A DNA stretch of 64,000 nucleotides from Perca fluviatilis (lineage: Eukaryota > Chordata > Actinopteri > Perciformes > Percidae). The stretch spans positions 17,154,224 to 17,218,223 of the forward strand of contig NC_053114.1 of the NCBI RefSeq assembly GCF_010015445.1. The letters are read 5' to 3'. The position numbers and the translations under genes were made by a program. The notes under the pieces were generated by a model that saw only the letters and a program-made list of their open reading frames with translations, searched no databases and was not told the origin of the DNA. Of this stretch, positions 1 to 12,668 are shown in pieces (position 1 is the stretch's first letter; every line of letters starts with the position of its first letter).

Positions 1-127
1 TCCAGCCTAAAACATACTTCTGCTGATCCTGTCTGAGAGTTTGCCTCCCACAGTGAATATAAGTCAACCAGCTATGTGAACAAATACAGTGAGATTACAG
101 GAAAAAGGGGAAGAGAGAGAGAGAGAG

Positions 128-950
<823 letters not shown>

Positions 951-1659
951 TATAGAGCTCAACAGTCCCGCCCCTCCTCCGGGAGATTTTGGGTTCCGGA
1001 AGTAAATTTCCCATTCATTTCTCCCATTGACGTCTGGAAAAATCCGTATATAAAAAGAGTTTAAGACCATGCCTTAAGGCAGTTACACACAACCAGACGG
1101 CCAACAGTCTCCCCGAGTTGGTCCAAAAAGTGTCTCAGAACACACTGAAGAGACGAGACGTAATACATCTCCATAACTCTGATCTCATATTGTACTAAAA
1201 TAGTTCACTGAAACATGTTTCTGAGAACATTTTAAGCGAGAAATAGGCCATGCAGTTGCTGAATCTGTCTTCATTTCAGATCAACAAAGGTCAGTTAAAA
1301 AGATTTTCGTCAGATTTTGAGAGACTCTAGTGACCTCATTCCGCTCCCCATTTCCGGGTGAGTCCCGACTGCCCTGCCGGCGACTGAACATGTCAGGTCG
1401 GCCAAAATGAACGCCGACAGCCCCCCAGACTGACGACGACTACGGGAAAAAAACACAGTACAGTCTAACTACCAATAATCAAAAAAAAAAAAATTTTTTT
1501 TTTCCTTTTTTTTTTTTTAAAAAATTTTTTTTTTTAAATAAAAAAAAAATAACCTTTTCTTTTTTCTTCCCCCTCCTTTTTTTTTTTTTCTCTTCTTTTT
1601 TTTTTTTTTTTTTTTTATTTTAATTTCTTTTTCCTTCCACCACCAAATAACATTATTAT

Positions 1660-1690
<31 letters not shown>

Positions 1691-2950
1691 AAAAAATCAT
1701 TAAAAAAACATTTATAACTTTATTTTTAATTTTTTTTTTTTTTTAATCCCCCCCACCAACACCAAAAACCCCAAACAAAAACACAAAAAACACACAAAAA
1801 AAAACACCCACCCCCCCCCCTACCACAACAACCACCAAAACACACAACCTAACTTACCTATGGCCAAGGTAGTGGTTATACAGTACTAGCTTACAACTAT
1901 TTTGTTTTGAAAGGGAAACAATGTTAAAGTTGTTTGTATGTGTAGGCTATTCATTCGATTTGAGTTTATTTTACTACTTTGCAGTTTGCACAATAAAAAT
2001 AGTTTAGCTTCTGTAAGTGTTTAATGGATTCTCCTTCATATAAAGTTATTGTATAATCTGGAGCCAAACCCTTTAGTAATCAAAACTTTTAGTAAACATG
2101 ACATGTTTGTGTGATATTCTATGTACTCCTGACAGTAGAATAAGCCATTATAAACCTATATTATTTAAATTTATTTATGTTTGATTACATTATATATTCG
2201 ATTCTGAATCATTTTTTAAATAACAAATAAAGAATTCAATACATTACATCTATGTTATTTTGTCTTCGTTAGGAAAGTAAGGTTAGGAAGGTCTGGTGCC
2301 TTTGTCTCTTCCACATGGTGGAAGGAAGGTATAAGGTGGAAGGTATACAGTTTATTATTAATTCAACAACAGTATTGGATCGGTATCGGGTATCGACAGA
2401 TACACAAAGCTCTGGCATCGGGACTGAAAAAGTCAGATCGGTGCATCCCTATTTTAGACTGAATCAAGCTGTCAGCCAGCGGTTAGCCGAATGAGCTGTT
2501 AGCTAAACTAACGTTAGCTTCACGGTGAAGGCTAACGACAGAAGCGTGGAACAGATCGTGATTCATGCAATGTCGTAAATCCTCCTAAAACAGGATTATC
2601 ATCTTGCGCACGCGCATGACGGATCGTGCAGGCAGCACAGATCGGGTACTGACAGCTCCCCCTCCTCACGAGCATGAGTTCCACCAATCGGAGGCATCAC
2701 TGTGGGATTGTGGGTAATGAAGTTCTTATCCAAGACATTACAAATAAGAGACATTTATCTCAAAACAAGGTTGGTGCCCCATGAACTTTTGGCGTCTATA
2801 TGAGCATATAAAATCGCTTAGTCATGTCGGCATGCTGGTTTTAAGTCTACCATCGGTATGATTTTATGGCTTATACTCCAATTGTCAATGGAGAAATTGC
2901 ATTGTAATATACTTCCGGAACCCGCTATGGGCGGGACTGTCAAGCTCTAT
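951..2950. mobile_element. Probable DNA transposon remnant with inverted ends
   Basis: Left end TATAGAGCTCAACAGTCCCG, and further in GGGTTCCGGAAGTAAATT; the right end reads inverted near 2911-2950 (CTTCCGGAACCCGC; GCGGGACTGTCAAGCTCTAT). No transposase frame in between. The interior contains the suspicious homopolymer block 1457-1855. Confidence 0.6.
1457..1855. repeat. Homopolymer-rich block, possible assembly artefact
   Basis: About 400 bp made almost only of runs of A, T and C, including 26 or more C in a row near 1661-1686, alternating T and A runs, and C/A-only sequence at 1740-1850. It does not look like any known repeat class and looks like low-quality consensus. Confidence 0.7.
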
Positions 2951-3884
2951 GGGCCACCAGCAGAGCTTTAAACTATTAGTCTAATTCATACAGTGACAAC
3001 ATCATTTACCATCTCCGCCCATTTGCCTGCCAATGCCAATGTTTCTCTTTACTTCAAGCGTTTGGTTCACTAGTTTTGATGAAGTGACTGCTGTCATTTC
3101 AGTCAATGCAATTCATAAACTCATATGAAAGCACAGATTAAACATTTATTTAGGTTAAAATAAGTTGGTATACATCTCATAAAATGGTATGAAAGGTCAA
3201 CATGACTGGATCAAATGACTCTGGATAATGCCAATTCAGAAATGAAATCTTTAGCTCCCATGAAGACAATAGAGCAGTTTTATAACTACAGTTCACTGTT
3301 GAATAGAAAAATGTGTTTGAATCACTAAATTGGGTACAGTGTGATCCTTGTATTCATGTGTGCTTTTCTCCATTGTATAGCTTGAACATTTTTCTGACAG
3401 GGCAGCAAGCAGACCAGTAATTTAGTCTGACAGGCGCTTGTCAGAGGAGATTTGAAAGGCCTTGTAGTCTGACCGAGGATTAACTCAAATGAAACATTCA
3501 GTCTATACCAACTCAAGCCCAAACCGCAAAAACATACTGAAGAAAAGGGAGGAAAAGAGGATTTTTCAAATCCCAGAACTTCTCAACCCAACCAGCACAG
3601 CGGTAAGAACGCCTGCTGGGTGTCTCCAAGTTGGAGCCCAAATTCACTGAAGGAGGCTTCTACTTGATACCGTTAAGTAGGTACTCTGGGCTTTAAACGC
3701 TGCTCAGTGGCTTGTGAAAGATTCCTCAGGGGTTCAGAGGATGCAAGTTCTCACACTAGAGTACTGTTTATTATAAATCAACCAACTTCTTATCTTTCTG
3801 TAACCTTGCCTATTTGTAAATTCTGCTTCAGCAGACATTTTGTCCAGAGGCTGTTTCTCTGATGATGTGAAAGCAGTCTTAAAA
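2951..3884. other. Gene-free stretch
   Basis: Single-copy-looking sequence with no exon-like frame or clear repeat. Confidence 0.6.
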
Positions 3885-5092
3885 GGTACAATATGTAACA
3901 TTTCTGCTTTAAAATGTCTAAAAATGACCATACCTATGTTATATATTTGTATGAGTTGTGTTCTTACACTATCCCAAATGTTTCCACCAAATTTCAAACC
4001 CAGAGAAATCTGTTATTTTATTTTCAGACATGGCACGTTTCCTTTAGTCGCCCATCAGTGGCGTCATATAACCTTTCACCCTCCAGTTACCCTAACTTCC
4101 GTCAGCACCAAGATGATACGTTCAGGAGTAATTGTAAATCATACAATGTCACAGAAAAAAAATACTTGTAACCATAATACTGCTTTTTTTTGGCCATAAA
4201 GCATCATTTTGTGATTAATTACATCCCACTTTTTATCACAGTAATACAACAGATACCTTATTTATTTTGAAAGTTCAATATCGACAAGTAGCTAACATTG
4301 ATGCTAATGCTTTGTGGGTAACATTATGAGGTTACAACATCATTCAACACGCTTTAGTATGACTGTTTTCGACCACAGTTAACAGGACTGGGCTAACCCA
4401 CGAATAACTTCACTAGCAACGTTAACTGTATAGATAGACGATTAATCTAATGCTAATTTAGCCAGCTAGCACACACCCCGGTCTGTCTGCCTCACTGCCC
4501 GGGCGCGAGACTCAGTCGGGGATGACAGCTGACAACAGCCCGGGACATATAGCTAGCTAGCTATCATCGTTGCCCCAGTCAGCTATCAGCCAGCTACTTT
4601 TATTGCAGCAACCCCCCAGCCAGAACTTATCTCCAGTGCCTGGTGCTTACGACGCTAACGGCAGTTTAATTAAACGTCGGGAAACGGACCATATCAGACC
4701 AGGCACCGAGTCACAACAGCGGCCATCCATAGAGTTAGCTACATCTCCGCAGCGCTACCGGTGTATGTGCTGAAAATCTCCTCCCTGCCGAATTTCTCCC
4801 CCCTTCGCATTTAGCTGTCTTTACGGTTAGCTAAATTAACCCGACAAAAGGTGAGTTAAGCACCAAAACGAAAAGTTAAAATTACTGAAAAGTGAAGGGG
4901 AGATAATTCCGGGCAGCTGGGAGATGTTCTGCTGCTGCACAACCGGCATCGAACGTCCTGGCAGCGAAGGTGTTTAACACTTCAAACTCCCATAATTCCA
5001 CGCAACTTCCCAACGTCATCAAAAGTCCAGTTTTACCGTCCATTGTTTTGGTTGAGAGACCCCTAGTGGCAGAAAGTTACATATTGTACGTT
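3885..5092. mobile_element. Non-autonomous DNA transposon, about 1.2 kb
   Basis: Ends AGGTACAATATGTAACATTT and inverted AGTTACATATTGTACGT, with TTAAA outside both ends. The interior is non-coding; its short open frames resemble no known protein. Confidence 0.7.
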
Positions 5093-5555
5093 TAAATGTA
5101 TACGCAAATGTATTATTTAGGATAACCCCTTTAGATGGGTCACACTCTCGTTTTCGAGGGGTCCTACACATAATACAAACAATCAAAGCAACAACATTAA
5201 AGTGACGACAAAAAAAACAAACAAAAAAAAAACCTGATGATACAAAAATAGTAAATAAATACAACCGTTAAATGTCCAAAGTAGCCAAGGACAGATGTTC
5301 ATTAATTTCACTTAAAACATGTACAATTAGTCTCAAAATAGGGGATTAAAGCAATGTTAAAAGTTATGTCAAAGATTGAATGCAAGTAAAGGAGATCTGA
5401 GGACAACTCTACATAGGCTATTGTACTCTGCATTAAGAGGGGAAACATTGGTTTTAGAAGAATTTTGATTAACATCAGCATAATCAAAAAATGGTAATAT
5501 AAGTAGCATAAAATACAATCTTCTAAGGGTCGTCATCGGCTAAGTGACAGACATG

Positions 5556-6042
5556 TCAGTGACAATTTCTACCACCACGGTATCAGAAATAGGGCTGTAC
5601 AAAATTTTTTTTGTCACGGTTGCCTTTTAAATGATCCTGCCAACACATTGCAATTTAACAAGTAGAACTATTCAGAGGTTAATGGGCCCGTCCAGTTTAA
5701 CTCCACATACTGTTGTGTTGATGTAGTTTAATGTCAAAACGTTCGCTTTCTTCAGAGTCGACTATTAAACGAACAGCTCCACCAAAAACGTCACCGCGGT
5801 GGGTCCGTTCTAAGCGTAGACCTCTTGTAGATGTTAAGTTCCCTACAGTTCCTCAAAAAATACAGTTCAATCACAACTGAAAATATGCCTCATTGTGTGT
5901 GAATAGAGGTTAATAAATATATTTGTTTGTGTTGCAGCGAAGGGTCAGTTCCGTTTCATACGGAAAACATTTGGCGGGGGTTGTTGTTCGGACAGACCTG
6001 CCCCCACTGCTAAAAAAAAAAAATCCTAAAAAGGAAACACTG
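5556..6042. repeat. Repeat family R3, long copy
   Basis: Shares CCACGGTATCAGAAATAGGG, TTGCCTTTTAAATGATCCTG and CAGACCTGCCCCCACTGC with 14393-14624, but has about 300 bp of extra interior. Ends GGAAACACTG. Confidence 0.65.
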
Positions 6043-6171
6043 CATTGTATTAACAATGTTACAAATGTAGCTAAAAAGAACTGTTAGAACAGACTTTCCA
6101 ACTCACTGTCTTGTTTGATCGGTCTGATTGATGGTCTGTGGCTGTCAGGGTTGATTAGATGACAGCACCAG

Positions 6172-6568
6172 TAGGATTGGGCATCGAGAACCGATTCCTA
6201 GTTGGAATCTTTTCAAAAATTACGATTCCATTGGAATCATTTGGAGGATTTGGTTTCAAATCTGATCATGGGCTCCAAATTTAAAATGTGCAAGTTTTGG
6301 TTTCCGTAGCTGCCAGGCGCTTGTTGTGTTGCAGCTGTGGAGCACAGTAAGCGGCGCTCTAGCGTGGCTTTATTTTACATTGTAAAAGCCCCGTCAAACT
6401 TTGACCTATTTTGAATCAAAATAAAACTTTCCTCTTATTTGTGAAATAATCATGTGACCCGTTTCAACTCCACCACTCAAAGAATTGGAATCGAGAATCG
6501 ATAAAAACCGGAATCGAAAGGAAGAATCGGAATCAGAATCGTTACTATCCAAACAATGCCCAACCCTA
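6172..6568. mobile_element. hAT-type MITE
   Basis: Ends TAGGATTGGGCAT and ATGCCCAACCCTA, with a perfect 8-bp target duplication AGCACCAG (6164-6171 and 6569-6576), the hAT signature. 397 bp, non-coding. Confidence 0.92.
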
Positions 6569-6921
6569 AGCACCAGGCTTATAGTATAGGTAGTACTTTA
6601 AAAATCATCCTCCCAACACGATATTAATGTCATTATTCTACTTCACGTTAGCATTCAACAACAGAGTTTGTAAGAATGCATTTGTGTTGAGCTCATCACT
6701 AAAACACAACTAAAACAGCAGATAGTGATCACTGCCAAATGCTTGGAGCCATTATACTCCCTTCTCCCAGCCCCATCCCCACCCTTCTTTTGTTACGACT
6801 TCCCAACAAAACAGTCCAACTCTATATGACTCATCGATCCCATCATCAACACCTCCCATACTGTAACACCACATCAAGGGAGAGGGAGGCTTTCACATTT
6901 CATCCTGAAGAGGATGCCTGC

Positions 6922-7211
6922 TAGGTATGGGCCGGTATGAGATTCTGACGGTAGGATAACCTTCAGCAAAAATATCACGGTTTCACGGCATAACAATGAC
7001 AGCTATGAACGTATTATTTTTGAAATGTCTGGGTAAAAAAACAACACCTTTTGTTCCATTGAACACAATGTATTTTATTTTGAAACACACTGCACACTGT
7101 CAGGGAGAGGGATTTCTAAACTGCACTTTAGGAACGGTATGACAGAAAATGTTTGTGGTTTTGAAACCGTGACTTTTTCAAACCTTGAACCAGTATGCGG
7201 CCCAATGCCTA
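6922..7211. mobile_element. hAT-like MITE
   Basis: Ends TAGGTATGGGCCGGTAT and the imperfect inverse CGGCCCAATGCCTA. The flanking 8-mers ATGCCTGC and ATGTATGC match at six of eight bases. About 290 bp, non-coding. Confidence 0.7.
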
Positions 7212-7436
7212 ATGTATGCTGAGGGTTGTGATCAGGAACACAAAGGAGGACAATGTGCAGGCGTACAGCAAACTCTTACAAATGAAAGTCCAAAATCTTA
7301 TCTTAATGTTATCCTAAATCCTATGCAAGTGGATGATAAAACAGCCTTAAGAGAGGTGATGATATACCTCCTCCAGACAGAAATAATGACAAGTCTGACA
7401 TAAATTGATTGATATTAGTGTGAGCAGCAGCCAACT

Positions 7437-7560
7437 AGGGTTGCACGGTATTGACAAAAATGTGATATTGCGACAAATTATGAATTTTGCAATATCAAAA
7501 TTAATTCCAATATTTTTAAACCTAAAATTACAAAAGTTAAGGGAAAATGCATCAAAATAG
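7437..7560. repeat. Partial hAT-like repeat end
   Basis: Starts TAGGGTTGCACGGTATTGAC followed by AT-rich sequence of a type common in fish hAT derivatives. The other end was not found. Confidence 0.4.
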
Positions 7561-8194
7561 ATTCACAACAATATAGTGCAGAGTGAGACGTACGGTTCCG
7601 TAAGTGCGGCTGAACCACAGGTCGGTCGTGGATGAAAAATATTTAATCTTTCCGACTCCAAACTCTGCCTGCACAGCCTTTCTGCACGGTTTATAAAGTT
7701 GGGATAGCTACCTGTGAGAAATAGGTGCGGGATGGGATTTGGTACCATTTGTCTTGTTCATTCAGAAGCTTCTTGAAGCCTTTTTTTATCCACTGTGTGG
7801 ATAGGCATCATATCTTTGGCCAAATAATACGTATAATAGCATTGGTGATTTCGGTATGTCTCTTCGAGTTCTTGATGTACTTTGTGCCACTAGCAAAAGC
7901 ACACGCTAGCGAGGCTCGTTTGGCTAGCTCTGGCGTATTAAAGCGTAACTCTCGCGGTCAAATGGCCTTTTGAATGGGAGTGGTAGGGGCACTTTTACGC
8001 TAGCCTCAAAATAGCTATTTTTAAAACACTAAGAAGGCTCGACACAATATGAAACTTTGCCCGAAGTATCACCAGGGGCTCTACACCTTAACGAAAGCGT
8101 TGAGAACATTGTTTGTTTGGGCTCCTCCAACTCAAGTAAAAATGTGTAAAAAAAAAAGTCAAAATTCAACTTGTGCATGGCACAATAGCGAATA

Positions 8195-8275
8195 TATTCA
8201 AGATTCAAGAGATGTATTGCCATTTGCACAGGTACAATACACAGTACAGGTACATTAGAATTATTGTGCGCATCT
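8195..8275 (-). repeat. LINE 3'-end fragment
   Basis: The minus strand reads TGTACCTGTGCAAATGGCAA then TACATCTCTTGAATCTTGAA, the kind of 3' terminus found in fish L2/CR1-like LINEs. Confidence 0.5.
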
Positions 8276-8386
8276 CCCACACAATTAATTATTTCATAAT
8301 TAATTATTATACAAACAATGGACTTTGGAAAGACTCCGTATGACAGAGATAGGCTAAAGGTAGTTCCGGAGAGTAAGAGGGGGTGA

Positions 8387-9281
8387 TAGCCTGACATGGT
8401 CATATTCAGATTCTAGTCAGAATGTGAGTCTGAAACCGCTCCATTAGGCTGTGATTATGGGGCGTGTTCCAACCGAACCAGGTAAGAAAATTCCTCTGCA
8501 TTCATTGGATAGACCTACAACCAATCAGAGCAACAGAACTCACTGTGTATCGTCTCCATAGCAACCACTCTTTGCACAATGCATTCGTTCTAACTTCCGA
8601 CTTTTAGACTTTTTTGAAGCTGGATATATCATTTGTTGCGTGTAAATATAAATGTGGATAACGTTAGTGATAGTGACATGCTCGCTACAGTCGCATTTCT
8701 AGAGATGAATCGGCGAAAACACGTTTTATTTCTCTGATTCACGGCTTTGTTCTAGCACCGCTGGGCGCTCCCTCTTTTCAGTCTCTCTCTATCTCTCTCC
8801 ACCATATAACGCTACTAAGGCTCCGCTCCGTCTAAAACTCTGCCATTTCGTAAAGCTGTTTGTAACGCAGAAATAAAATGGATTAATGATCATTTTAAAA
8901 GTTTTGAAGCCTCTAAAACCAGCCTCTGCCACTTGAACAGCTGAGTCGCAGCCACACCATCAGCTGGTTTGAGACAGGCAGGTTGAGGATTTTAAAATTA
9001 ATGTGCTGTCGATATATTCTATAACAGATGCGATGGTGGAATCTACACAGACATAATTAATCTACCTACACGTGGCATGCCACCTGTTGTAAACAAATTC
9101 AACCCAAGCGTTCTTTGGTGACGTGGTTGATTCCGTTACTGTTGATCATCTGTCCGACAATCTGATTGGTCCGAACAGATCCTGTTCGGGCAATAATTGC
9201 TTCTCAACGGAGCGACTCCAGACCGAACTTCCCGACCTCGAATGTTGTGGGCGGGGCTAGGTTCGGCTGGCATCCAGGCTA
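8387..9281. mobile_element. MITE with TAGCCTG ends and perfect 9-bp target duplication
   Basis: Begins TAGCCTGACATGG and ends inverted CCAGGCTA. The flanks are a perfect 9-bp direct repeat AGGGGGTGA (8378-8386 and 9282-9290). 895 bp, with no coding frame of note. Shares terminal bases and duplication length with the element at 10651-12659. Confidence 0.85.
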
Positions 9282-9420
9282 AGGGGGTGAGGTAGTTGAA
9301 TATATTTTTACAGTTTTTCCAACAAGAACCACAATTTACCTTTTCCTTTCATGTCAAATTACTGTTGTTGGGACCAAGCAGGGGGTTAAACATTGATGTT
9401 AACCAAAAATTTGACACTGA

Positions 9421-9421
<1 letters not shown>

Positions 9422-9475
<54 letters not shown>
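9422..9475. repeat. (CA)n microsatellite
   Basis: Pure CA run of 54 bp. Confidence 0.98.
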
Positions 9476-9477
<2 letters not shown>

Positions 9478-10139
9478 TTGTTTGGTTGTGATATTGTAAA
9501 AAGTATATACGTTTTATTATTGAAGGATTATTGATTGGCTACTGATAATTGTGACGTTAATAAATTCGATTATACTTAATTAGCAGTTGCTGGTGATTAT
9601 TTGTGTACTTATTGTGATAATTGCTGGTGAATACAGGTCCATGCTCGAGTTCACCCCTTCCTTTGTTTCCTTTTAAAGGATTACTACAGAAATGAGACTG
9701 TTCCACAGTTTGATTATTGGTCCCTGACTTGCAGGGTGGTGCCCCGTTTTGATTGTTTGTCGATTTGATAAAGTTATTAATAACCATATTCATAACTTTA
9801 TTAATATTGATAAAACATCTTTGATAATTTGCCAATGATCAAATCTGTACCCTACGAGTATCCTACACTGTTCATAGCTGCCTGGTTTCTTGATAGACTA
9901 GTAACCAAGGTTTGCTAAAAAAACGAAATCACACTTAATAAAAACACCCAATCTGAGTGTGTCACAATGCAATTCAACCGCTGTACAGGCTAATGACATT
10001 ATGCTAATACATAATACACTCCTAATGCTACAAACGGCAGTTACTCACACTAAACACAAGAATATTATGGGAGCAGTCCATCAAGAAACAGATGAAATCA
10101 TCTTCATTTAGAATAATGCTTTTCTCTGAGTGTTGGTCA

Positions 10140-10345
10140 GACCATAATAGTGCGTTCCATTTGAACTCGGAAGTCGGATTTTCCGAAGGCAAAATCAGAA
10201 ACACGCCACCTGACCTTGGATTTCCGAGCTCGCAACTCAGACAACCTCCGAGTACAAGTGCGTTCCATTTACTCTGAACTCTGAAGCCGGAGCTGGGAAT
10301 GACGATCCGAGTTGAATACATTCCATTTACAAGTCGGATTTTTCA
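10140..10345. repeat. Short repeat with inverted and direct GCGTTCCATTT words
   Basis: GTGCGTTCCATTTGAACTCG at 10150 recurs as GTGCGTTCCATTTACTCTGA near 10258 and ACATTCCATTTACAAGTCGG near 10318, with CCGAG/CTCGG palindromic arms between. Probably a small foldback element. Confidence 0.5.
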
Positions 10346-10902
10346 TTGTGGGGTTAGCTCTAGCCAGGTCAGCCATTGTTAGCAATACCAGTTAATAACA
10401 ACCCATTATTCTGTTAGTTGTGCATACAAACAGCGTAACAACATGTCCACAGATAGAAGTTGAACAGGACTGATTTAGTGAGACACAAATAAGACCGTGC
10501 TAATAATTGTATGTTACTACACGGTAACAGTGCCCCAACCATAACAGTTTCCATCACATTCCCAACATTTATCTAAACACTAACCCAGTACTGACAGTAC
10601 CAGTGCTCAATAAATACACTCAAACGTATACTAATACTGTTGGATGATCATAGCCTGGAAATCCAGACCAAATCCAAAAGATTAAGGGTCTGGTATTGAG
10701 TAATGAAAATGGCCCAACTCGAGGGGCGGCACCAAGCATGCATTTGAAAATCTCACTGCGACCATAACACTACGACCAATCACAACAATACACGGGGTGT
10801 GGTATCCAGAGCCCCGTACGCTTAGCTACCAGCGGAGCTAACTGGTAGAGTAATAACTGTCGTCATCCGTTTAGCTCACCTCTGGCCCGCCTACGTCAGA
10901 TA

Positions 10903-12532
10903 CAGTACAGGCCAAAAGTTTGAACACACCTTCTCATTCAATGAGTTTCGTTTATTTTCATGATTATTTACATTGTAGATTCTCACTGAAGGCATCAAAA
11001 CTATGAATGAACACATGTGGAATTATGTACTTAACAAAAAAGTGTGAAATAACTGAAAACATGTCTTATATTCTAGTTTCCTCAAAGTAGCCACCCTTTG
11101 CTCTGATTACTGCTTTTGCACACTCTTGGCATTCTCTTGATGAGCTTCAAGAGGTAGTTACCTGAAATGGTTTTCCAACAGTCTTGAAGGAGTTCCCAGA
11201 GATGCTTAGCACTTGTTGGCCCTTGTGCCTTCACTCTGCGGTCCAGCTCACCCCGAAACCTTCTCGATTGGGTTCAGGACCGGTGACTGTGGAGGCCAGG
11301 TCATGTGGCGCAGCACTCCATCACTCTCCTTCTTGGTCAAATAGCCCTTACACAGCCTGGAGGTGTGTTTGGGGTCATTGTCCTGTTGAAAAATAAATGA
11401 TTGTCCAACTAAACGCAAACCGGATGGGATGGCATGTCGCTGCAGGATGCTGTGGTAGCCATGCTGGTTCAGTATACCTTCAATTTTGAATAAATCACAA
11501 ACGGTGTCACCAGCAAAGCACCCCCATACCATCACACCTCCTCCTCCTCCATGCTTCACGGTGGGAACCAGGCATGTAGAATCCATCCGTTCACCTTTTC
11601 TGCGTCGCACAAAGACACGGCGGTTGGAACCAAAGATCTCAAATTTGGAGTCATCAGACCAAAGCAAAGATTTCCACTGGTCTAATGTCCATTCCTTGTG
11701 TTTCTTGGCCCAAACAAATCTCTTCTGCTTGTTGCCTCTCCTTAGCAGTGGTTTCCTAGCTGCTATTTGATCATGAAGGCCTGATTCGTGCAGTCTCCTC
11801 TTAACAGTTGTTCTAGAGATGGGTCTGCTGCTAGAACTCTGTGTGGCATTCATCTGGTCTCTAATCTGAGCTGCTGTTAACTTGCGATTTCTGAGGCTGG
11901 TGACTCAGATGAACTTATCCTCAGCAGCAGAGGTGACTCTTGGTCTTCCCTTCCTGGGGCGGTCCTCATGTGAGCCAGTTTCGTTGTAGCGCTTGATGGT
12001 TTTTGCGACTGCACTTGGGGACACAAAGTTTTCGCAATTTTCCGGACTGACTGACCTTCATTTGTTAAAGTAATGATGGCCACTCGTTTTTCTTTACTTA
12101 GCTGATTGGTTCTTGCCATAATATGAATTCTAACAGTTGTCTAATAGGGCTGTCGGCTGTGTATCAACCTGACTTCTACACAACACAACTGATGGTCCCA
12201 ACCCCATTAATAAGGGAAAAGATTCCACTAATTAACCCTGACAAAGCACGCCTGTGAAGTGAAAACCATTTCAGGTGACTACCTCATGAAGCTCATTGAG
12301 AGAACACCAAGGGTTTGCAGCGCTATCAAAAAAGCAAAGGGTGGCTACTTTAAGGAATCTAAAATATAAGACATGTTTTCAGTTATTTCACACTTTTTTG
12401 TTAAGTACATAATTCCATATGTGTTCATTCATAGTTTTGATGCCTTCAGTGAGAATCTACAATGTAAATAGTCATGAAAATAAAGAAAACGCATTGAATG
12501 AGAAGGTGTGTCCAAACTTTTGGCCTGTACTG
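10903..12532 (-). mobile_element. Tc1-like transposon copy A, nested
   Basis: Flanked by TA, with ends CAGTACAGGCCAAAAGTTTG. The inverted arms are about 270 bp and extend into the 3' coding end of the transposase, so a piece of the C-terminal code is present at both ends in opposite orientation. About 1.63 kb. A close relative lies at 60609-62205. Confidence 0.94.
11066..12119 (-). pseudogene. Tc1 transposase remnant, copy A
   Basis: Starts MARTNQLSKEKRVAIITLTN, then broken by a 4-bp deletion near 12025 (relative to copy B), a TGA after the EDKFI-equivalent position, and an insertion after NPIEK near 11265. The middle reads [24 protein letters not shown] and NPIE, so the DDE residues are still visible. 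Not functional as it stands. Confidence 0.92.
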
Positions 12533-12668
12533 TACACCAATGTGATTGGTGCAGCTCGGCTACAAGGGCATAGTTAATGAGCAACGTTACTCAATGCCAG
12601 AGTGACTCGCTGGGCAAATTCAAATTGTGCTGTCGCCAGAACTCTGGATTTCCAGGGTAGGATGATCA

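Larger units (their letters stand above)
10651..12659. mobile_element. MITE with 9-bp target duplication, split by a Tc1 element
   Basis: Ends are TAGCCTGGAAATCCAGA at 10651 and the inverted TCTGGATTTCCAGGGTA ending 12659. The flanks are a perfect 9-bp duplication GGATGATCA (10642-10650 and 12660-12668). The element itself is about 380 bp once the Tc1 copy at 10903-12532 is subtracted. No coding capacity. A 9-bp duplication points to a Mutator-like superfamily, but I cannot confirm it. Confidence 0.88.

Noticed and set aside
11486..11770. Plus-strand frames over the Tc1 transposases (also 61178-61549)
   Set aside because: Antisense shadows of the transposase remnants.
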